From: JAUVXJ01 sp964433755
GTDB taxonomy: Bacteria; Chloroflexota; Anaerolineae; UBA7937; B3-Chlor
Assembly: GCA_964433755.1 (NCBI GenBank)
Contig: CAYSSR010000001.1
Coordinates: forward strand, 1,426,001-1,490,000
Reading direction: 5' to 3'
Length of the DNA stretch: 64,000 nt
This document shows, one piece after another, positions 42,366 to 52,294 of this stretch (the stretch's first letter is position 1; every line of letters starts with the position of its first letter). A model generated the notes under the pieces. It searched no databases. It saw only the letters and a list, made by a program, of their open reading frames with translations, and was not told where the DNA came from. The position numbers and the translations under genes were made by a program.

Positions 42366-43997
42366 ATGGTATCACTGGCGCACGAGCTAGCTTATCACCT
42401 GCGTCGACGCATGGCCGCTGAGCCGCTGGTCCAGAAGACACGCATGAACGCCATACCCGCGGCCTATCTGGTGGCTGTGGGCGTCATTCTGGCATTTGCC
42501 GTCGTTCGACTGCGGTGGACCTACGTAGTCGGTATCGCCTTTGCTGTGGGGGTGCTGTACGTTCTCATCATCCTGAAACGGTTCGAGGTGGTTCTAGTTG
42601 GCGTCTTCGCCGCCGCTCTGATCGTCGAGGATGCCTTCAGAGGAGGCGTTCAGGCAGGCACGTTCGAAATCGGATACCGGGAGTTCGTACTCGCGGCGCT
42701 ACTGCTGGTCTACCTTTGGGATAGCCAGCGGATGTCGAGAGGAGCCGGGAGCCGTGCCACGCGATCGAGCGCGAACAGAGTCGCTAGTTCGCTCTTCGGG
42801 CTATACATCACCTGCTTCTTCTTTTCTGCAGTCCTCACGGACGAGTTCCTCACCGGCCTAAGAGTCTGGATCACGCTTGCCCTGGAAGCCTTCGTAGTCT
42901 TCTGGCTGACTCGGAACATGCTCCGCAGTCGAGAGCGACAGAACTACTTCGTGCCCTCGATAATGGCACTCATGACGTTGGTCTCGATCAACGAGAACGC
43001 TAAGATGCTCCTCGGACTCACGTTCATTCCCTATCGGTATCCGGACCTTAACGTACAAGTCACCTACGCCCAGTTTGGGCTCACCTCAGTCCGGGTTCTG
43101 CCCGTGCTGACGCAGGCTCCCTTCGCGGGAGCGTTGATGACTAGCTTCTTCCCCCTGGCCCTGGCGTTGGCGCTACGCGAACCTCTGGGATGGCGACGGG
43201 GTTTCTACCTCCTCACTTCCGCGTCTCTGGCCTTCAATATCGTCTTCTACCTTGACAGAGGAACGTGGCTTGCCTGTATCCTCTCGCTCCTAGCCCTTGC
43301 AGTACTCAGAACCAGCCGAGCGAAGGTGTGGTTGCTTTGTGGCATCGTGCTAGCGTGCGTGTGCCTCGGCGTGCTGGTGGTCGGGCCCCGTGTTGAGGGG
43401 ATGAGCTGGATGTTCTCGGGCAGGAGCGACTCGGACACCATTTTCCAGAGCGTGAGGTTGATCATGTGGGCTAAGGTTCTTGAGGCATTGCCGCATCTCC
43501 CGCTGTTTGGCGTGGGCTGGGGTGACGTTGGGTGGAATACACTACTAGGACGCTATTCGACTCTGAGCTACCCAAGCATGTATGGACAAGGCCCTTTCTA
43601 CTGGACCCAGCCCCACAATTCCTATCTACACTTGCTGCTGGCGGCGGGTTTCCCTGCCTTTGCCTGCTTCGCTGGGCTAATCTCCCTCACCATTGTGGTC
43701 GGGCTCAGACGACTTGGATCTAGAACGGATGCTCCAGAGAGGGGGGTGCTACTAGGCTTCTTTGCGGGTCTGATGGGGCTTCTCGCGGAGTCGGCCGTGG
43801 ACATGACGCTGTGGCTGACGCCGATCAACGTACTGCTGTGGACGTTGGTCGGAGCGGTGTGGGCTCTGTCTGAGTCGTCTCGCTGCGACGATCCGCCCGA
43901 AGACAGGCCCTGGGGGCTGGCAGCGCCAATTGGTGCGCTGGGATTTCCGAAGGCACGGTGCCCTCAAGGTGCCGTGCGGAACGCGGAAGCCTGTTAG
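42366..43997 (+). CDS. O-antigen ligase/polymerase-like membrane protein
   Basis: 543 residues with about twelve helices. The large periplasmic-loop region contains PLFGVGWGDVGWNTLLG and, in the last third, QPHNSYLHLLLAAGFPAFACF, the H-N-x-x-L signature of the WaaL/Wzy superfamily. It either polymerises repeat units or joins the polymer to its acceptor outside the membrane. YLDRGTWLACILSLLAL matches the family's R-S/T-x-W-x-G-type segment. ATG at 42366; a second ATG at 42444 is possible. It lies 2 bases before the next glycosyltransferase, so the two are co-translated. Confidence 0.85.
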   Translation: MVSLAHELAYHLRRRMAAEPLVQKTRMNAIPAAYLVAVGVILAFAVVRLRWTYVVGIAFAVGVLYVLIILKRFEVVLVGVFAAALIVEDAFRGGVQAGTFEIGYREFVLAALLLVYLWDSQRMSRGAGSRATRSSANRVASSLFGLYITCFFFSAVLTDEFLTGLRVWITLALEAFVVFWLTRNMLRSRERQNYFVPSIMALMTLVSINENAKMLLGLTFIPYRYPDLNVQVTYAQFGLTSVRVLPVLTQAPFAGALMTSFFPLALALALREPLGWRRGFYLLTSASLAFNIVFYLDRGTWLACILSLLALAVLRTSRAKVWLLCGIVLACVCLGVLVVGPRVEGMSWMFSGRSDSDTIFQSVRLIMWAKVLEALPHLPLFGVGWGDVGWNTLLGRYSTLSYPSMYGQGPFYWTQPHNSYLHLLLAAGFPAFACFAGLISLTIVVGLRRLGSRTDAPERGVLLGFFAGLMGLLAESAVDMTLWLTPINVLLWTLVGAVWALSESSRCDDPPEDRPWGLAAPIGALGFPKARCPQGAVRNAEAC

Positions 43998-43999
43998 GC

Positions 44000-45121
44000 A
44001 TGCGGATAGCGTACGTTTCGTTCGGCCACAACGTTTATGATGCTCGGTTCCTGCGGAAGATGGTCGAGAAAGGTCACGAACCTACGCTGATCTCTTACTG
44101 GCCTCACGACGTTTCATTCGAGATGAAAGGTGTCCAATTCGTGCATTGGGACCCGAAGTTTCCGCGTGGAGTCGGAGTTGTACTGCGGCATGTGCGCCCG
44201 TTCTTCTGGGGTGCACACCTGCGGACAGCCTTGAGACGAATTCGCCCTGACGTATTGCACACTGGGTACGTGCAGAACAATGGTCTTGCCGGTGCACTCA
44301 GTGGCTTTCGGCCGACTCTGCTGATGCCTTGGGGAAGTGACATCCTGGTGCATCCGGACCAGTCTCAATACCACAAGGCGATCACCATCTTCACACTTAG
44401 AAGAGCGGACATGATCACCTGCGACTGCGACCTAGTGAAAAGGAGAATCATAGAACTGAGTGGATACCCTGAGGATAAGATCATCGTGTTCCCATGGGGC
44501 ACCGACCTGACGGTCTTCAAACCTTCTGCTAGACCGTCTGGGGTACGCAGGCGGTTGGGGTGGACCAATAACAAGATTCTGATCATGACCAGGAACTTCA
44601 AGGAGATCTATGGAATACAGTACTTCCTTGCTGCTCTCCCCGAGGTCTTTCGACGCCGTCCTGATACCAGAGCTATACTCCTGGGTTCCGGGCCACTCGA
44701 AGGTGAGTATCGTGCGCAGGTTGCCCAGCTCGGCATCGACAAGTTCGTGTTTTTCGGCGGTCGTGTTGATGAGCGACACATGGCCTCCTACCTCAACGCT
44801 GCCGACATCTATGTCAGCACATCTCTCTCCGATGGCACTTCTGCCTCGATGCTAGAGGCGATGGCGTGCATGCTACCCGTTGTTGTCAGCGATGCTGAGG
44901 CCTACTTCGAATGGGTGGAGGATGGCCAGAATGGCTTCATCGTTCCCAGGACGGCATCTGCAGTCCTAGCCGAACGGCTTCTTGAGCTCTTGGACAGTGA
45001 TGCCTTGCGCCGCAGGATGGGCGTACGTAACTTGCGACTGGCGCGAGAAAGGGCCGACTGGGATCGGAACTTCGACAAGCTTGACGGCATTTACGCAACT
45101 CTCATAGGCCAGTGCTCGTGA
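44000..45121 (+). CDS. Family 4 glycosyltransferase
   Basis: 373 residues with the GT-B fold. N-domain: MRIAYVSFGHNVYDARFLRKM, LLMPWGSDILVHPDQS. C-domain: LIMTRNFKEIYGIQYFLAAL, LGSGPLEGEYRAQV, and the donor-site FFGGRVDERHMASYLNAADIYVSTSLSDGTSASMLEAMAC with the E-x7-E-like glutamates of retaining GT4 enzymes. The start at ATG 44000, two bases after the ligase stop, is chosen over the 43958 frame start. Confidence 0.9.
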   Translation: MRIAYVSFGHNVYDARFLRKMVEKGHEPTLISYWPHDVSFEMKGVQFVHWDPKFPRGVGVVLRHVRPFFWGAHLRTALRRIRPDVLHTGYVQNNGLAGALSGFRPTLLMPWGSDILVHPDQSQYHKAITIFTLRRADMITCDCDLVKRRIIELSGYPEDKIIVFPWGTDLTVFKPSARPSGVRRRLGWTNNKILIMTRNFKEIYGIQYFLAALPEVFRRRPDTRAILLGSGPLEGEYRAQVAQLGIDKFVFFGGRVDERHMASYLNAADIYVSTSLSDGTSASMLEAMACMLPVVVSDAEAYFEWVEDGQNGFIVPRTASAVLAERLLELLDSDALRRRMGVRNLRLARERADWDRNFDKLDGIYATLIGQCS

Positions 45122-45131
45122 GGTTGGCCCG

Positions 45132-46346
45132 ATGAGGATCGGGATGGTTCTGAGGGGGCCCTTCAGGCCAGATGTCCGTGTGAGCAACGAGGCGAGATCA
45201 CTGTACCGGATGGGCCACGAGGTAGACCTACTGTGTGAGGCAATAGACGCGCGGCAAGACCAACGATTCCTGAGAGCATTTGGGCTCTTGCGGCTTGTCA
45301 AACCACCGGCCGCGTTGGGGCGTGCCAACTCTCTCGCGTACAAGACTTGCTTCGTGGACCCAGTCTGGTGGGTGGCACTGGACCGATACGTGGCGACGCG
45401 GCGTCCGGCGGTGCTTCATGTTCACGATCTGCCACTTGTGCGCACTGCCTCGCTGGTTGCCAGACGCCACGGACTGCCCGTCGTGTTCGACATGCACGAA
45501 CGTTGGCCGGAGCGGGTCCAGTCTTGGGGTGGGGAGCCGAGCCTGCTCGAGCGCCTTTCAACCTACTCATACCGCCGGTTGAAGGTCTTGGAGCGAGACG
45601 CCGCGTTGGGGTCCGAGCGCGTCATATGCGCCTCCGACGAAGACGCAAGTGCCATGGCCGCTGTTGGAGTTGACAGCGGCAGGATAGCCGTAGTGCCCAA
45701 CTATGTCGACACTGATATGTTCGATCCTCGGCTCAGCATGAAGAGCCGGGCGGAGGAGCGCAAGCGCCAGGCGTGGACAATCCTGTACGCCGGCACGATA
45801 GCGTTGCACCGGGCGCTGGATGTTCTCATCCGGGCGATGCCGTCCGTCGTCGCTGAGGTGTCGCACGCGCGGCTACTCATCGCGGGAGACAGCGACCACC
45901 GTAGCCGTGGCTGGCTGAATGAGGCAATCAGAGACACGCGAATGGAGCCGTTCGTTGAGTTGCTGGGCTGGATTCCGTACTCCCGCGTGCCCAGACTCGT
46001 ATGGGAAAGCGACGTCGCCGTGGCCCTATTCAGGCCGGCAGTTCCTCAGTCCTTCTCCGCAACGCACAAGCTGTTCCAGGCGATGGCCCTAGGCCGGCCC
46101 CTCGTTGTGACAGACGTGGGCGACCTGCGACGCCACATTGAGGCGGCCAATTGTGCACTCATTGTCCCTCCACAGAATCCTACGGCGGTGAGTCAGGCGA
46201 TACTGAGACTGTACAGCGACATTCAGTTGGCTGAGAATCTGGGCTTGAACGGTCGCCTCGCTGTGGAGCGTGGCTACAATTGGACTGTTTCTGCCGCCAA
46301 TCTCGTCCGCGCATATGAGGATCTCGAACCTGCCGCAAAGGGTTGA
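45132..46346 (+). CDS. Family 4 glycosyltransferase
   Basis: 404 residues, GT-B fold. N-domain MRIGMVLRGPFRPDVRVSNEARSL and LHVHDLPLVRTASLVARRHGLPVVFDMHERWPERV. C-domain ILYAGTIALHRALDVLIRAM, LLIAGDSDHRSRGW, LGWIPYSRVPRLVWESDVAVALFRPA, and HKLFQAMALGRPLVVTDVGD for donor binding. It starts 10 bases after the previous gene's stop. Sequence suggests a retaining transferase; the sugar is unknown. Confidence 0.9.
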   Translation: MRIGMVLRGPFRPDVRVSNEARSLYRMGHEVDLLCEAIDARQDQRFLRAFGLLRLVKPPAALGRANSLAYKTCFVDPVWWVALDRYVATRRPAVLHVHDLPLVRTASLVARRHGLPVVFDMHERWPERVQSWGGEPSLLERLSTYSYRRLKVLERDAALGSERVICASDEDASAMAAVGVDSGRIAVVPNYVDTDMFDPRLSMKSRAEERKRQAWTILYAGTIALHRALDVLIRAMPSVVAEVSHARLLIAGDSDHRSRGWLNEAIRDTRMEPFVELLGWIPYSRVPRLVWESDVAVALFRPAVPQSFSATHKLFQAMALGRPLVVTDVGDLRRHIEAANCALIVPPQNPTAVSQAILRLYSDIQLAENLGLNGRLAVERGYNWTVSAANLVRAYEDLEPAAKG

Positions 46347-46509
46347 GACACGATGTCTGCAGGAGCTATATGGCGGGCATGCGTCGTGTTTGGCTTTGCA
46401 GTGACCCGAGGCGCACTCAGGTTGGACGGCAACCCATCAAGAGACAGGTGCACCAACCGTCGTGCAACGCCAGTGCACAAGAGAGATGGTTGGGTCGATT
46501 GATCTTCGG

Positions 46510-47838
46510 ATGAGAAGCCGACAGAAGCTCCTGATAGTCGCATACTACTTTCCTCCCTTCGGATCTGTGGGATGGTCTACACGCGTCATGAGCTTCGTGA
46601 AGCATCTCCCTCGGATGGGCTGGGACCCGTTCCTTCTGACGATAGCCGACAAGAGCTATCTCTTTCCACGTACTTCTGAGGGTTCGCTGTCGGAGATCCC
46701 TGAGTCTGCGAGCGTGTATCGCGCTACCAGCATCGAGCCCCCCGCAGCAGTCTTGGGCCGCATCCAAAAGGCCCCTCCTGGCTCAAGAAGGATGTGGTTG
46801 AAACAGTCACTCAGGGCCATGCTGCACTTCTTCGAGAGCAACATCCTGGTGCCGGACCGGCAGATTCTCTGGGTGCCTTTTGCAGTGTGGGTCGGTAAGA
46901 AGATCATAGAGCGAGATCATATCCAAGCCATTCTGGTCACTTGTCCGCCACATTCGGGTAGCATCATCGGTGCATTATTGAGCCGCATTACGCGCACGCC
47001 TCTGTACCTCGACTTTCGCGATGAATGGATATCAGCACATGACTTTGGCCGCCGCCCTCGGATACTGCAGATTGCCGAGCGTTGGCTCGAAGTGAGAACG
47101 ATCGGTCACGCGCGAAAGGTGACTGCAGCAACAGAGGGGATCTGCACCAACCTCCGCGTTCGCTACCCCGCTTGGGCCGACAGAATCGTGTGGTTGCCTA
47201 ACGGGTACGATTCGACTGAGCTCCCACGGCCGATAGACGATGCTTCTTCGAACGCAGAGCCGTCCACCGATGATCCGTTCACAATCATATATGGGGGCGC
47301 TTTGAACCGCAGAAGGAACGTCGACGGCCTAGTTGACGCAGTAGCTCGGATAAGACACCTGCATCCGGAGATAGCTGGCCGGATGCAGGTGTTGTTTCAC
47401 GGTGAATACTGGGACAGTACACGAGAGAAGCTACAAGCGCCGGGAGTCGCTGGACTGATCCAAGTCCGAGATGGCCTACCCCACAGGGAGTTCCTCAGGG
47501 TCTGTGGCCAGGCCCATGTCTCTCTGGCTATTGTGGATGACGACTATCCGTCCGCGGTTCCCGCGAAGATATACGAGTCTTGGGCTTTGGGAAAGCCGGT
47601 ACTTCTGCTTGCTGACGGCGGAGAGGCGAGAGACTTGGTGACGTCCAACAATCTTGGCCTCGTGGCTGCACCAGACCGCCCGCGCGAGATCGAGGCTCGA
47701 ATCCTTGAGCTTTTCCGTGCGTTTGAAGCAGGCACACTGCCCCGTCCTTCCCAGCGCGGACTTGAGCGATTTGATCGGAAGCGCCTGGCCCGTCAACTCG
47801 CTCAGCTCATGGACACTGCGCCTCTAGCCTCGGACTGA
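46510..47838 (+). CDS. Family 4 glycosyltransferase
   Basis: 442 residues. RQKLLIVAYYFPPFGSVGWS opens the N-domain as in WcaI/WbuB-type GT4 enzymes; PLYLDFRDEW and VTAATEGICTNL follow. The C-domain shows IIYGGALNRRRNVDGLVDAV, VRDGLPHREFLRVCGQAHVSLAIVDDDY and VPAKIYESWALGKPVLLLADGG. Two earlier in-frame starts (46462, 46486) exist; 46510 is preferred because the conserved strand begins just after it, but confidence in the start is low. It is preceded by a 140-base gap. Confidence 0.87.
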   Translation: MRSRQKLLIVAYYFPPFGSVGWSTRVMSFVKHLPRMGWDPFLLTIADKSYLFPRTSEGSLSEIPESASVYRATSIEPPAAVLGRIQKAPPGSRRMWLKQSLRAMLHFFESNILVPDRQILWVPFAVWVGKKIIERDHIQAILVTCPPHSGSIIGALLSRITRTPLYLDFRDEWISAHDFGRRPRILQIAERWLEVRTIGHARKVTAATEGICTNLRVRYPAWADRIVWLPNGYDSTELPRPIDDASSNAEPSTDDPFTIIYGGALNRRRNVDGLVDAVARIRHLHPEIAGRMQVLFHGEYWDSTREKLQAPGVAGLIQVRDGLPHREFLRVCGQAHVSLAIVDDDYPSAVPAKIYESWALGKPVLLLADGGEARDLVTSNNLGLVAAPDRPREIEARILELFRAFEAGTLPRPSQRGLERFDRKRLARQLAQLMDTAPLASD

Positions 47839-47885
47839 GGCAGAGTCACATGCACATGCCACACTAGTGCGAGTGCGAAAAGCCA

Positions 47886-48812
47886 ATGGATACCTCCACC
47901 TATGCCGAGTTCCTCAGAGCGCAAGGTTTCAGAGTACTCGAGACGGCTAGCTGCTATTGGCACGATCGTGGGGTCCGCCAGGACATTGGGCCTCAGTGGG
48001 TTCACTTTCTTGTCGGCGGACCCGCCCACCGACCTGTTTCTCCTTCTGATGCGGAACTCAACGGCATATTCGCTGAGATGAAAGCCATTGGCCTAAAGTA
48101 CGTGACCTCATCAACGGACGTGGGCAGAGCGAGCTATCGTTTCGTGTGCCGAGATCTTTCGTACGGTTTGCATGCCCTGCCACAGAAAGCCCGGAACCAG
48201 ACACGACGAGGCTTGGAGAGGTGCAGAGTTGAAAGGACCGACTTTGCCTTCCTGAGAGACTCCGGCATGGAGCTTATGCGGGATTCCTGGGCGCGAGGGC
48301 GACGGGGCACTACTGTCACTGAGGCGTGGTGGCGCCGTTATTGCGATGCCGCCGCCAGATTCGAGGACGTCGTGGCTCTGGGCGCGTTCGTTGAGGGGCA
48401 CCTGGCTGGCTTCCTGACGAGCGTGATCATCGAAGATGTCTGCTACATTGGGTTTCTCTATTCATTGCGACGGCTCTTGTCTGCGTACCCGAACAATGCC
48501 TTGGTGTTCAGAATCACGAGAGACATGTTGAATCGCACTGAAGTGCATCAGGTGGATCTGGGAGTCGAACCGCTGGAGTCGCTGCCTTCGCTGGATCATT
48601 TCAAGCTGGGCATGGGTTTCACAAAGGAACTCGTGCGCCAAAACGTAGTGCTCAACCCTGTCCTGCGTCCCGTTTTCAACGGCCCGACGATTGCACTAGT
48701 CCGCTCACTGATAGGCAAGTGGGGGCGCAGCGAGTTCTGCAGACGCGCGGATGGCATACTACGGTTCTACCAGGAGAGCCAGTCGACCGGGCGGAGCCGT
48801 GATCCCGCCTGA
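47886..48812 (+). CDS. FemAB/GNAT-like acyltransferase
   Basis: 308 residues. The double-GNAT pattern is suggested by GLHALPQKARNQTRRGLERCRVE, a basic acyl-donor binding stretch, and VVALGAFVEGHLAGFLTSVIIEDVCYIGFLYSLRRLLSAYPNNAL, the core beta-strands. HQVDLGVEPLESLPSLDHFKLGMGF resembles the ending of FemAB-related proteins in polysaccharide loci, where they N- or O-acylate sugars. The exact acyl group is unknown. ATG at 47886. Located between glycosyltransferases in a 29 kb plus-strand run. Confidence 0.75.
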   Translation: MDTSTYAEFLRAQGFRVLETASCYWHDRGVRQDIGPQWVHFLVGGPAHRPVSPSDAELNGIFAEMKAIGLKYVTSSTDVGRASYRFVCRDLSYGLHALPQKARNQTRRGLERCRVERTDFAFLRDSGMELMRDSWARGRRGTTVTEAWWRRYCDAAARFEDVVALGAFVEGHLAGFLTSVIIEDVCYIGFLYSLRRLLSAYPNNALVFRITRDMLNRTEVHQVDLGVEPLESLPSLDHFKLGMGFTKELVRQNVVLNPVLRPVFNGPTIALVRSLIGKWGRSEFCRRADGILRFYQESQSTGRSRDPA

Positions 48813-48951
48813 CTAGGTGCTGTTCACCGTTAGGCAGGCCAGATCGCAGCGGGCCAGAGGTCCCTTTCAGAAGTCCCCGACCCCCGCGCCCGTTCTGCGC
48901 CATTCCATGATATCGTAGCTGTAGCGTAACACGACTGAGACGAGTGAACGT

Positions 48952-50169
48952 GTGACGGATCACGACATCATAGTATTCTTGGGAGTCGACTGGGCTGCGT
49001 CCGCGGTGCAGAACCGCCAACACTTCCTGAGTCGCGCGTTGGCTCGTCAACTGGACGGCCAAGCAAGTATCCTAGCTGTCGAGCGGCCACTGTGCCCGCT
49101 CACTGGGCCTCTCCGCCGAACGAGAAGGTTGCTGGCCTGGTCGCGGGGTCGCCGAGGGTTGCAGCAGGAACGCGACAATCTATTCACCTACACCCCCTTC
49201 ACCTTCTTGCACAACCTACTGGCAGCACATATCCCCGGGTTGCGCCGTGCCAACCGCTGGCTGCTCAACAAGCAGATGGACCAACTCATTGCTCGCCTCG
49301 GTCTTCGTCGTGCTGGTCTTGTCGCTTGGATCCAGCACCCATACCAACTGGAAGATGTTGGGCTTGTGAAGGAGCACCTCTTGGTGTACGACTGCTATGA
49401 TGACTACTTCTGCGGGGCCGCCGGCCGTCAGCTGGACGACCTCCGGAGACGGGAGGCGGCCATCTTGGCCGAAGCCAGCCTCGTCCTTGTAGCCTCCGAG
49501 CGTCTCTTCCAGGCACTGGAGGGCCGTGCTCGGCGGGTATGTCTGGTGCCCAATGGTGTGGACGCACAGGCGTCTGCGCAAGCGCTGGACCCGGCGACCA
49601 GCCTCCCTCCCGACGTGGCTGGACTGCCGCATCCAATTATCGGCTTCGTAGGGAGGATTGGCCCGCGGTTGGATCTCAAGCTGTTGGCCCAGCTCGTGGC
49701 TGGTCATCCTCAATGGAGCTTTGTGCTGGTCGGATCGGAGGAGGACCGGCTCGTCCTGCGAGCCGACCACGACTACGCGCGCTTTCGCACTGCTCCCAAC
49801 ACCTACCTACTGGGTCCAAGACCCTACGAATCCCTGCCAGGCTACCTGAAGTCATTTGACGTTTGCGTGATCCCGTATGCTCTGAGCGAGTTCAACCTAG
49901 TCTCTTCGCCCCTCAAGCTCTACGAGTATCTTGGGGCTGGCAAGCCTATTGTGTCCACGCGCTTGCCCGCGGTCATACCATTCGACGGTCTGGTACGGCT
50001 CGCAGAAGACGCCGCCAGCTTCGGGCGCCAAATCGGAGCGTGTCTAGAGGAAGACGGACCCGACATGACCCAACCAAGAGTCGCGGCGGCTATGGACAAC
50101 TCCTGGGACAAGCGTGCTCGCCAGATCCTACGAATGATAGACGAGTCGCTCCGGGTCACGCGAGCATGA
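48952..50169 (+). CDS. Glycosyltransferase of the TuaH type (GT4-like)
   Basis: 405 residues. IIVFLGVDWAASAVQNRQHFL, LVAWIQHPYQLEDVG, LLVYDCYDDYFCGAAG and LVPNGVDAQA, followed by HPIIGFVGRIGPRLDLKLLAQL, FVLVGSEEDR, LLGPRPYESLPGYLKSFDVCVIPYAL and KLYEYLGAGKPIVSTRLPAV. The sequence pattern matches teichuronic-acid TuaH and capsule transferases with an aspartate-rich mid-section. GTG start at 48952. Its stop overlaps the next start (ATGA at 50166). Confidence 0.88.
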   Translation: MTDHDIIVFLGVDWAASAVQNRQHFLSRALARQLDGQASILAVERPLCPLTGPLRRTRRLLAWSRGRRGLQQERDNLFTYTPFTFLHNLLAAHIPGLRRANRWLLNKQMDQLIARLGLRRAGLVAWIQHPYQLEDVGLVKEHLLVYDCYDDYFCGAAGRQLDDLRRREAAILAEASLVLVASERLFQALEGRARRVCLVPNGVDAQASAQALDPATSLPPDVAGLPHPIIGFVGRIGPRLDLKLLAQLVAGHPQWSFVLVGSEEDRLVLRADHDYARFRTAPNTYLLGPRPYESLPGYLKSFDVCVIPYALSEFNLVSSPLKLYEYLGAGKPIVSTRLPAVIPFDGLVRLAEDAASFGRQIGACLEEDGPDMTQPRVAAAMDNSWDKRARQILRMIDESLRVTRA

Positions 50170-51152
50170 AGGTCCTCTTTCTCCACCAGGGCCTCTCAAG
50201 CTTTGTAGAGCGAGACCTCGCCATGCTGCGGTCGATGCACGAAGTGCGCGCACTCCACCTGAGAAGCCCCGCGGACACCCCGGTGGCTGCGCGTGGCGCC
50301 GCATGGGCCGACTGCAGCTTCTCCTGGTTTGGCAAGCTGCACGCCTTTCTGGGAGTTCTGTTCTGCAGCATGCTCCACAAGCCCTCCATTGTGGTGGCCG
50401 GCGGCGACGATGTCGCAAATGAGCCTGACATTGCGTACGGCATGTTCTACTACTGGTGGAAGAAATGGTGCCCTCTGTTCGTTTTCCGGCACGCCGATCT
50501 GATTCTGGCCGTGTCCAAGTTCAACCGCCAAGAGGCCATACAGAACGCACGGGCCAACTCTAGCAAGGTCCGACTCCTCTACCACGGCTTCGACCCGCAT
50601 CGCTGGCGATCATCCGGGGCCCGGCGTACGCAGAGACTCGTCTTGACCGTCGGCCGCGTCACGCACGAAACCGTTCGGAAAAAGGGTCTGGCTCTGTTCG
50701 TTGAGGCGGCGGCAGCCCTTCCCGACACCAGATTCAGGGTGGTAGGGCCATCGCAGCATGGCGCAGTCGACCGACTTAAGGCGCTTGGGACCTCAAATGT
50801 CACCTTTGACGGAGGGCTTTACGGCGACGATCTCATTCAGGCGTATCGAAGCGCAAAGGTCTACGTCCAGCCCTCCGTGCACGAGAGCTTTGGCTGCAGC
50901 GTCGCAGAGGCGATGTTGTGCGGGTGTGTGCCCGTAGTCTCCCGCCGAGCGGCACTGCCTGAGGTTGTGGGGGATGCGGGCCTATACCTGGACGAACTCA
51001 CACCCGAGGCGCTGGCGTTGGGCATCACAGAGGCCTTCAAGCTTGGCCCGGAATGGGGCCGTCGCGCCAGGCAGCGGATAATCGACCTTTTTCCACTGGA
51101 AAAGCGCCGGGCTGGACTTCTCGCCGCCGTCGAGGAGGTGACGAGCAGTTGA
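50166..51152 (+). CDS. Family 4 glycosyltransferase
   Basis: 328 residues, a short GT-B enzyme. MKVLFLHQGLSSFVERDLAML, IVVAGGDDVANEP, ADLILAVSKFNRQEA and LLYHGFDPHRW form the N-domain. LTVGRVTHETVRKKGLALF, FRVVGPSQHGAVDR and the donor-binding VYVQPSVHESFGCSVAEAMLCGCVPVV form the C-domain. ATG at 50166 overlaps the previous stop, so translation is coupled; the upstream frame to 49863 overlaps the previous gene and is rejected. Confidence 0.9.
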   Translation: MKVLFLHQGLSSFVERDLAMLRSMHEVRALHLRSPADTPVAARGAAWADCSFSWFGKLHAFLGVLFCSMLHKPSIVVAGGDDVANEPDIAYGMFYYWWKKWCPLFVFRHADLILAVSKFNRQEAIQNARANSSKVRLLYHGFDPHRWRSSGARRTQRLVLTVGRVTHETVRKKGLALFVEAAAALPDTRFRVVGPSQHGAVDRLKALGTSNVTFDGGLYGDDLIQAYRSAKVYVQPSVHESFGCSVAEAMLCGCVPVVSRRAALPEVVGDAGLYLDELTPEALALGITEAFKLGPEWGRRARQRIIDLFPLEKRRAGLLAAVEEVTSS

Positions 51153-52294
51153 CCGAGGCCACGGTGTGGCTACTCGCGTGTCTCATTGCATACGTCTACT
51201 TGGGGTATCCAGCACTCCTCCTGGTGCTGAGCAGACTCCGGCCTGCGCCTCCGATACGCAAGGCCGACAATACACCGTCTGTCTCGCTTGTCATCCCAGC
51301 CTACAACGAAGAGAAGGTGATTGCACAGAAGATCGAGAACGCACTTGCTCTGGACTACCCTCGCAACAGACTAGAAATCATAGTCGCGTCAGATGGGTCG
51401 ACCGATGCCACCAACGACATTGTCGCGCGGTGCCTCTCTGAGCACGTCAGGCTCATAGCCTACCCCGAGCGAACCGGCAAAACCGCCATGCTCAATCGAG
51501 TCGTCCCCTGTGCCCACGGAGAGATCATCGTATTCACGGACGCAAACTCCATCTACCACGCCCCCGCCCTCAGGAAGCTAGTCAGAAACTTCAGGGATCC
51601 TACCGTCGGCTGCGTCTGCGGCCGCGTAAGCTTTTCAAATCCTCACGAATCTTCCATCAGCGGTGGCGAGAACGCGTACTACCGCTACGAGACGTTCCTC
51701 AAGGAGCGGGAATCAGAAATCCACTCCGTGTTGTCTGCCTACGGTGGTATCTATGCTATTCGGAGGCGGCTCTTCCAGGCGGTGGACCCCGCTTGCTCCG
51801 ACGACTTTGCCGTCCCCTTGTCCATCGTGCTACAGGGCTACCGCTCTGTCCAAGACTCGGAGGCTGTCGCCTTTGAACGCACTTCCACGACGACTGAGGA
51901 CGAACTCAGCCAGAAACGGCGTATCATCGCGCGCGACCTAAAGGCCTATCTGCATATGAGAGGTCTCTTTGCTCCGTTTCGCGGCTGGATCTCCATCCAA
52001 CTGTTCTCCCACAAGTTCCTCCGTTGGATTGTACCGCTGCTCCTGATTGGGGTCTTCGCGGCGAACTGCCTTCTGTCTCAGCAGGTTCACTATCTCTGCT
52101 TGTTGTTGGCGCAATCCGCATTCTACTTACTGGCCTTTCTGGGTTGGCTTGCCTACCGCAGCGGGAACCACAACAGACTGCTCCACCTTCCCTTCTATTT
52201 CTGCGTGGTCAATCTGGCCGCGCTACGGGCTATCTGGTGGGTGTTGGCGCGTCACCAGACACAGGTCTGGCAACCTGCTCCTACGACGAGATGA
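51149..52294 (+). CDS. Membrane-bound family 2 glycosyltransferase (processive type)
   Basis: 381 residues. Helix 1 (about 5-25, VWLLACLIAYVYLGYPALLL), then the GT-A domain: VSLVIPAYNEEKVIAQKIENAL, IIVASDGSTDATNDIV, ERTGKTAMLNRVVPCAHGE and IVFTDANSIYHAPALRK, then the Q/R-x-x-R-W-like region YLHMRGLFAPFRGW, and three to four C-terminal helices. The layout is that of hyaluronan/cellulose-synthase-related GT2 enzymes. The start is TTG 51149: GAGGAGGTGA stands 9 bases before it and TTGA overlaps the previous stop, while the ORF extension to 51053 lacks a site. Its stop overlaps the next gene (ATGA at 52291). Confidence 0.88.
   Translation: MTEATVWLLACLIAYVYLGYPALLLVLSRLRPAPPIRKADNTPSVSLVIPAYNEEKVIAQKIENALALDYPRNRLEIIVASDGSTDATNDIVARCLSEHVRLIAYPERTGKTAMLNRVVPCAHGEIIVFTDANSIYHAPALRKLVRNFRDPTVGCVCGRVSFSNPHESSISGGENAYYRYETFLKERESEIHSVLSAYGGIYAIRRRLFQAVDPACSDDFAVPLSIVLQGYRSVQDSEAVAFERTSTTTEDELSQKRRIIARDLKAYLHMRGLFAPFRGWISIQLFSHKFLRWIVPLLLIGVFAANCLLSQQVHYLCLLLAQSAFYLLAFLGWLAYRSGNHNRLLHLPFYFCVVNLAALRAIWWVLARHQTQVWQPAPTTR

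Noticed and set aside
49863..50165. Upstream extension of the 50166 glycosyltransferase
   Set aside because: It lies wholly within the coding sequence of the previous transferase in another frame, and an ATGA overlap gives a better start.
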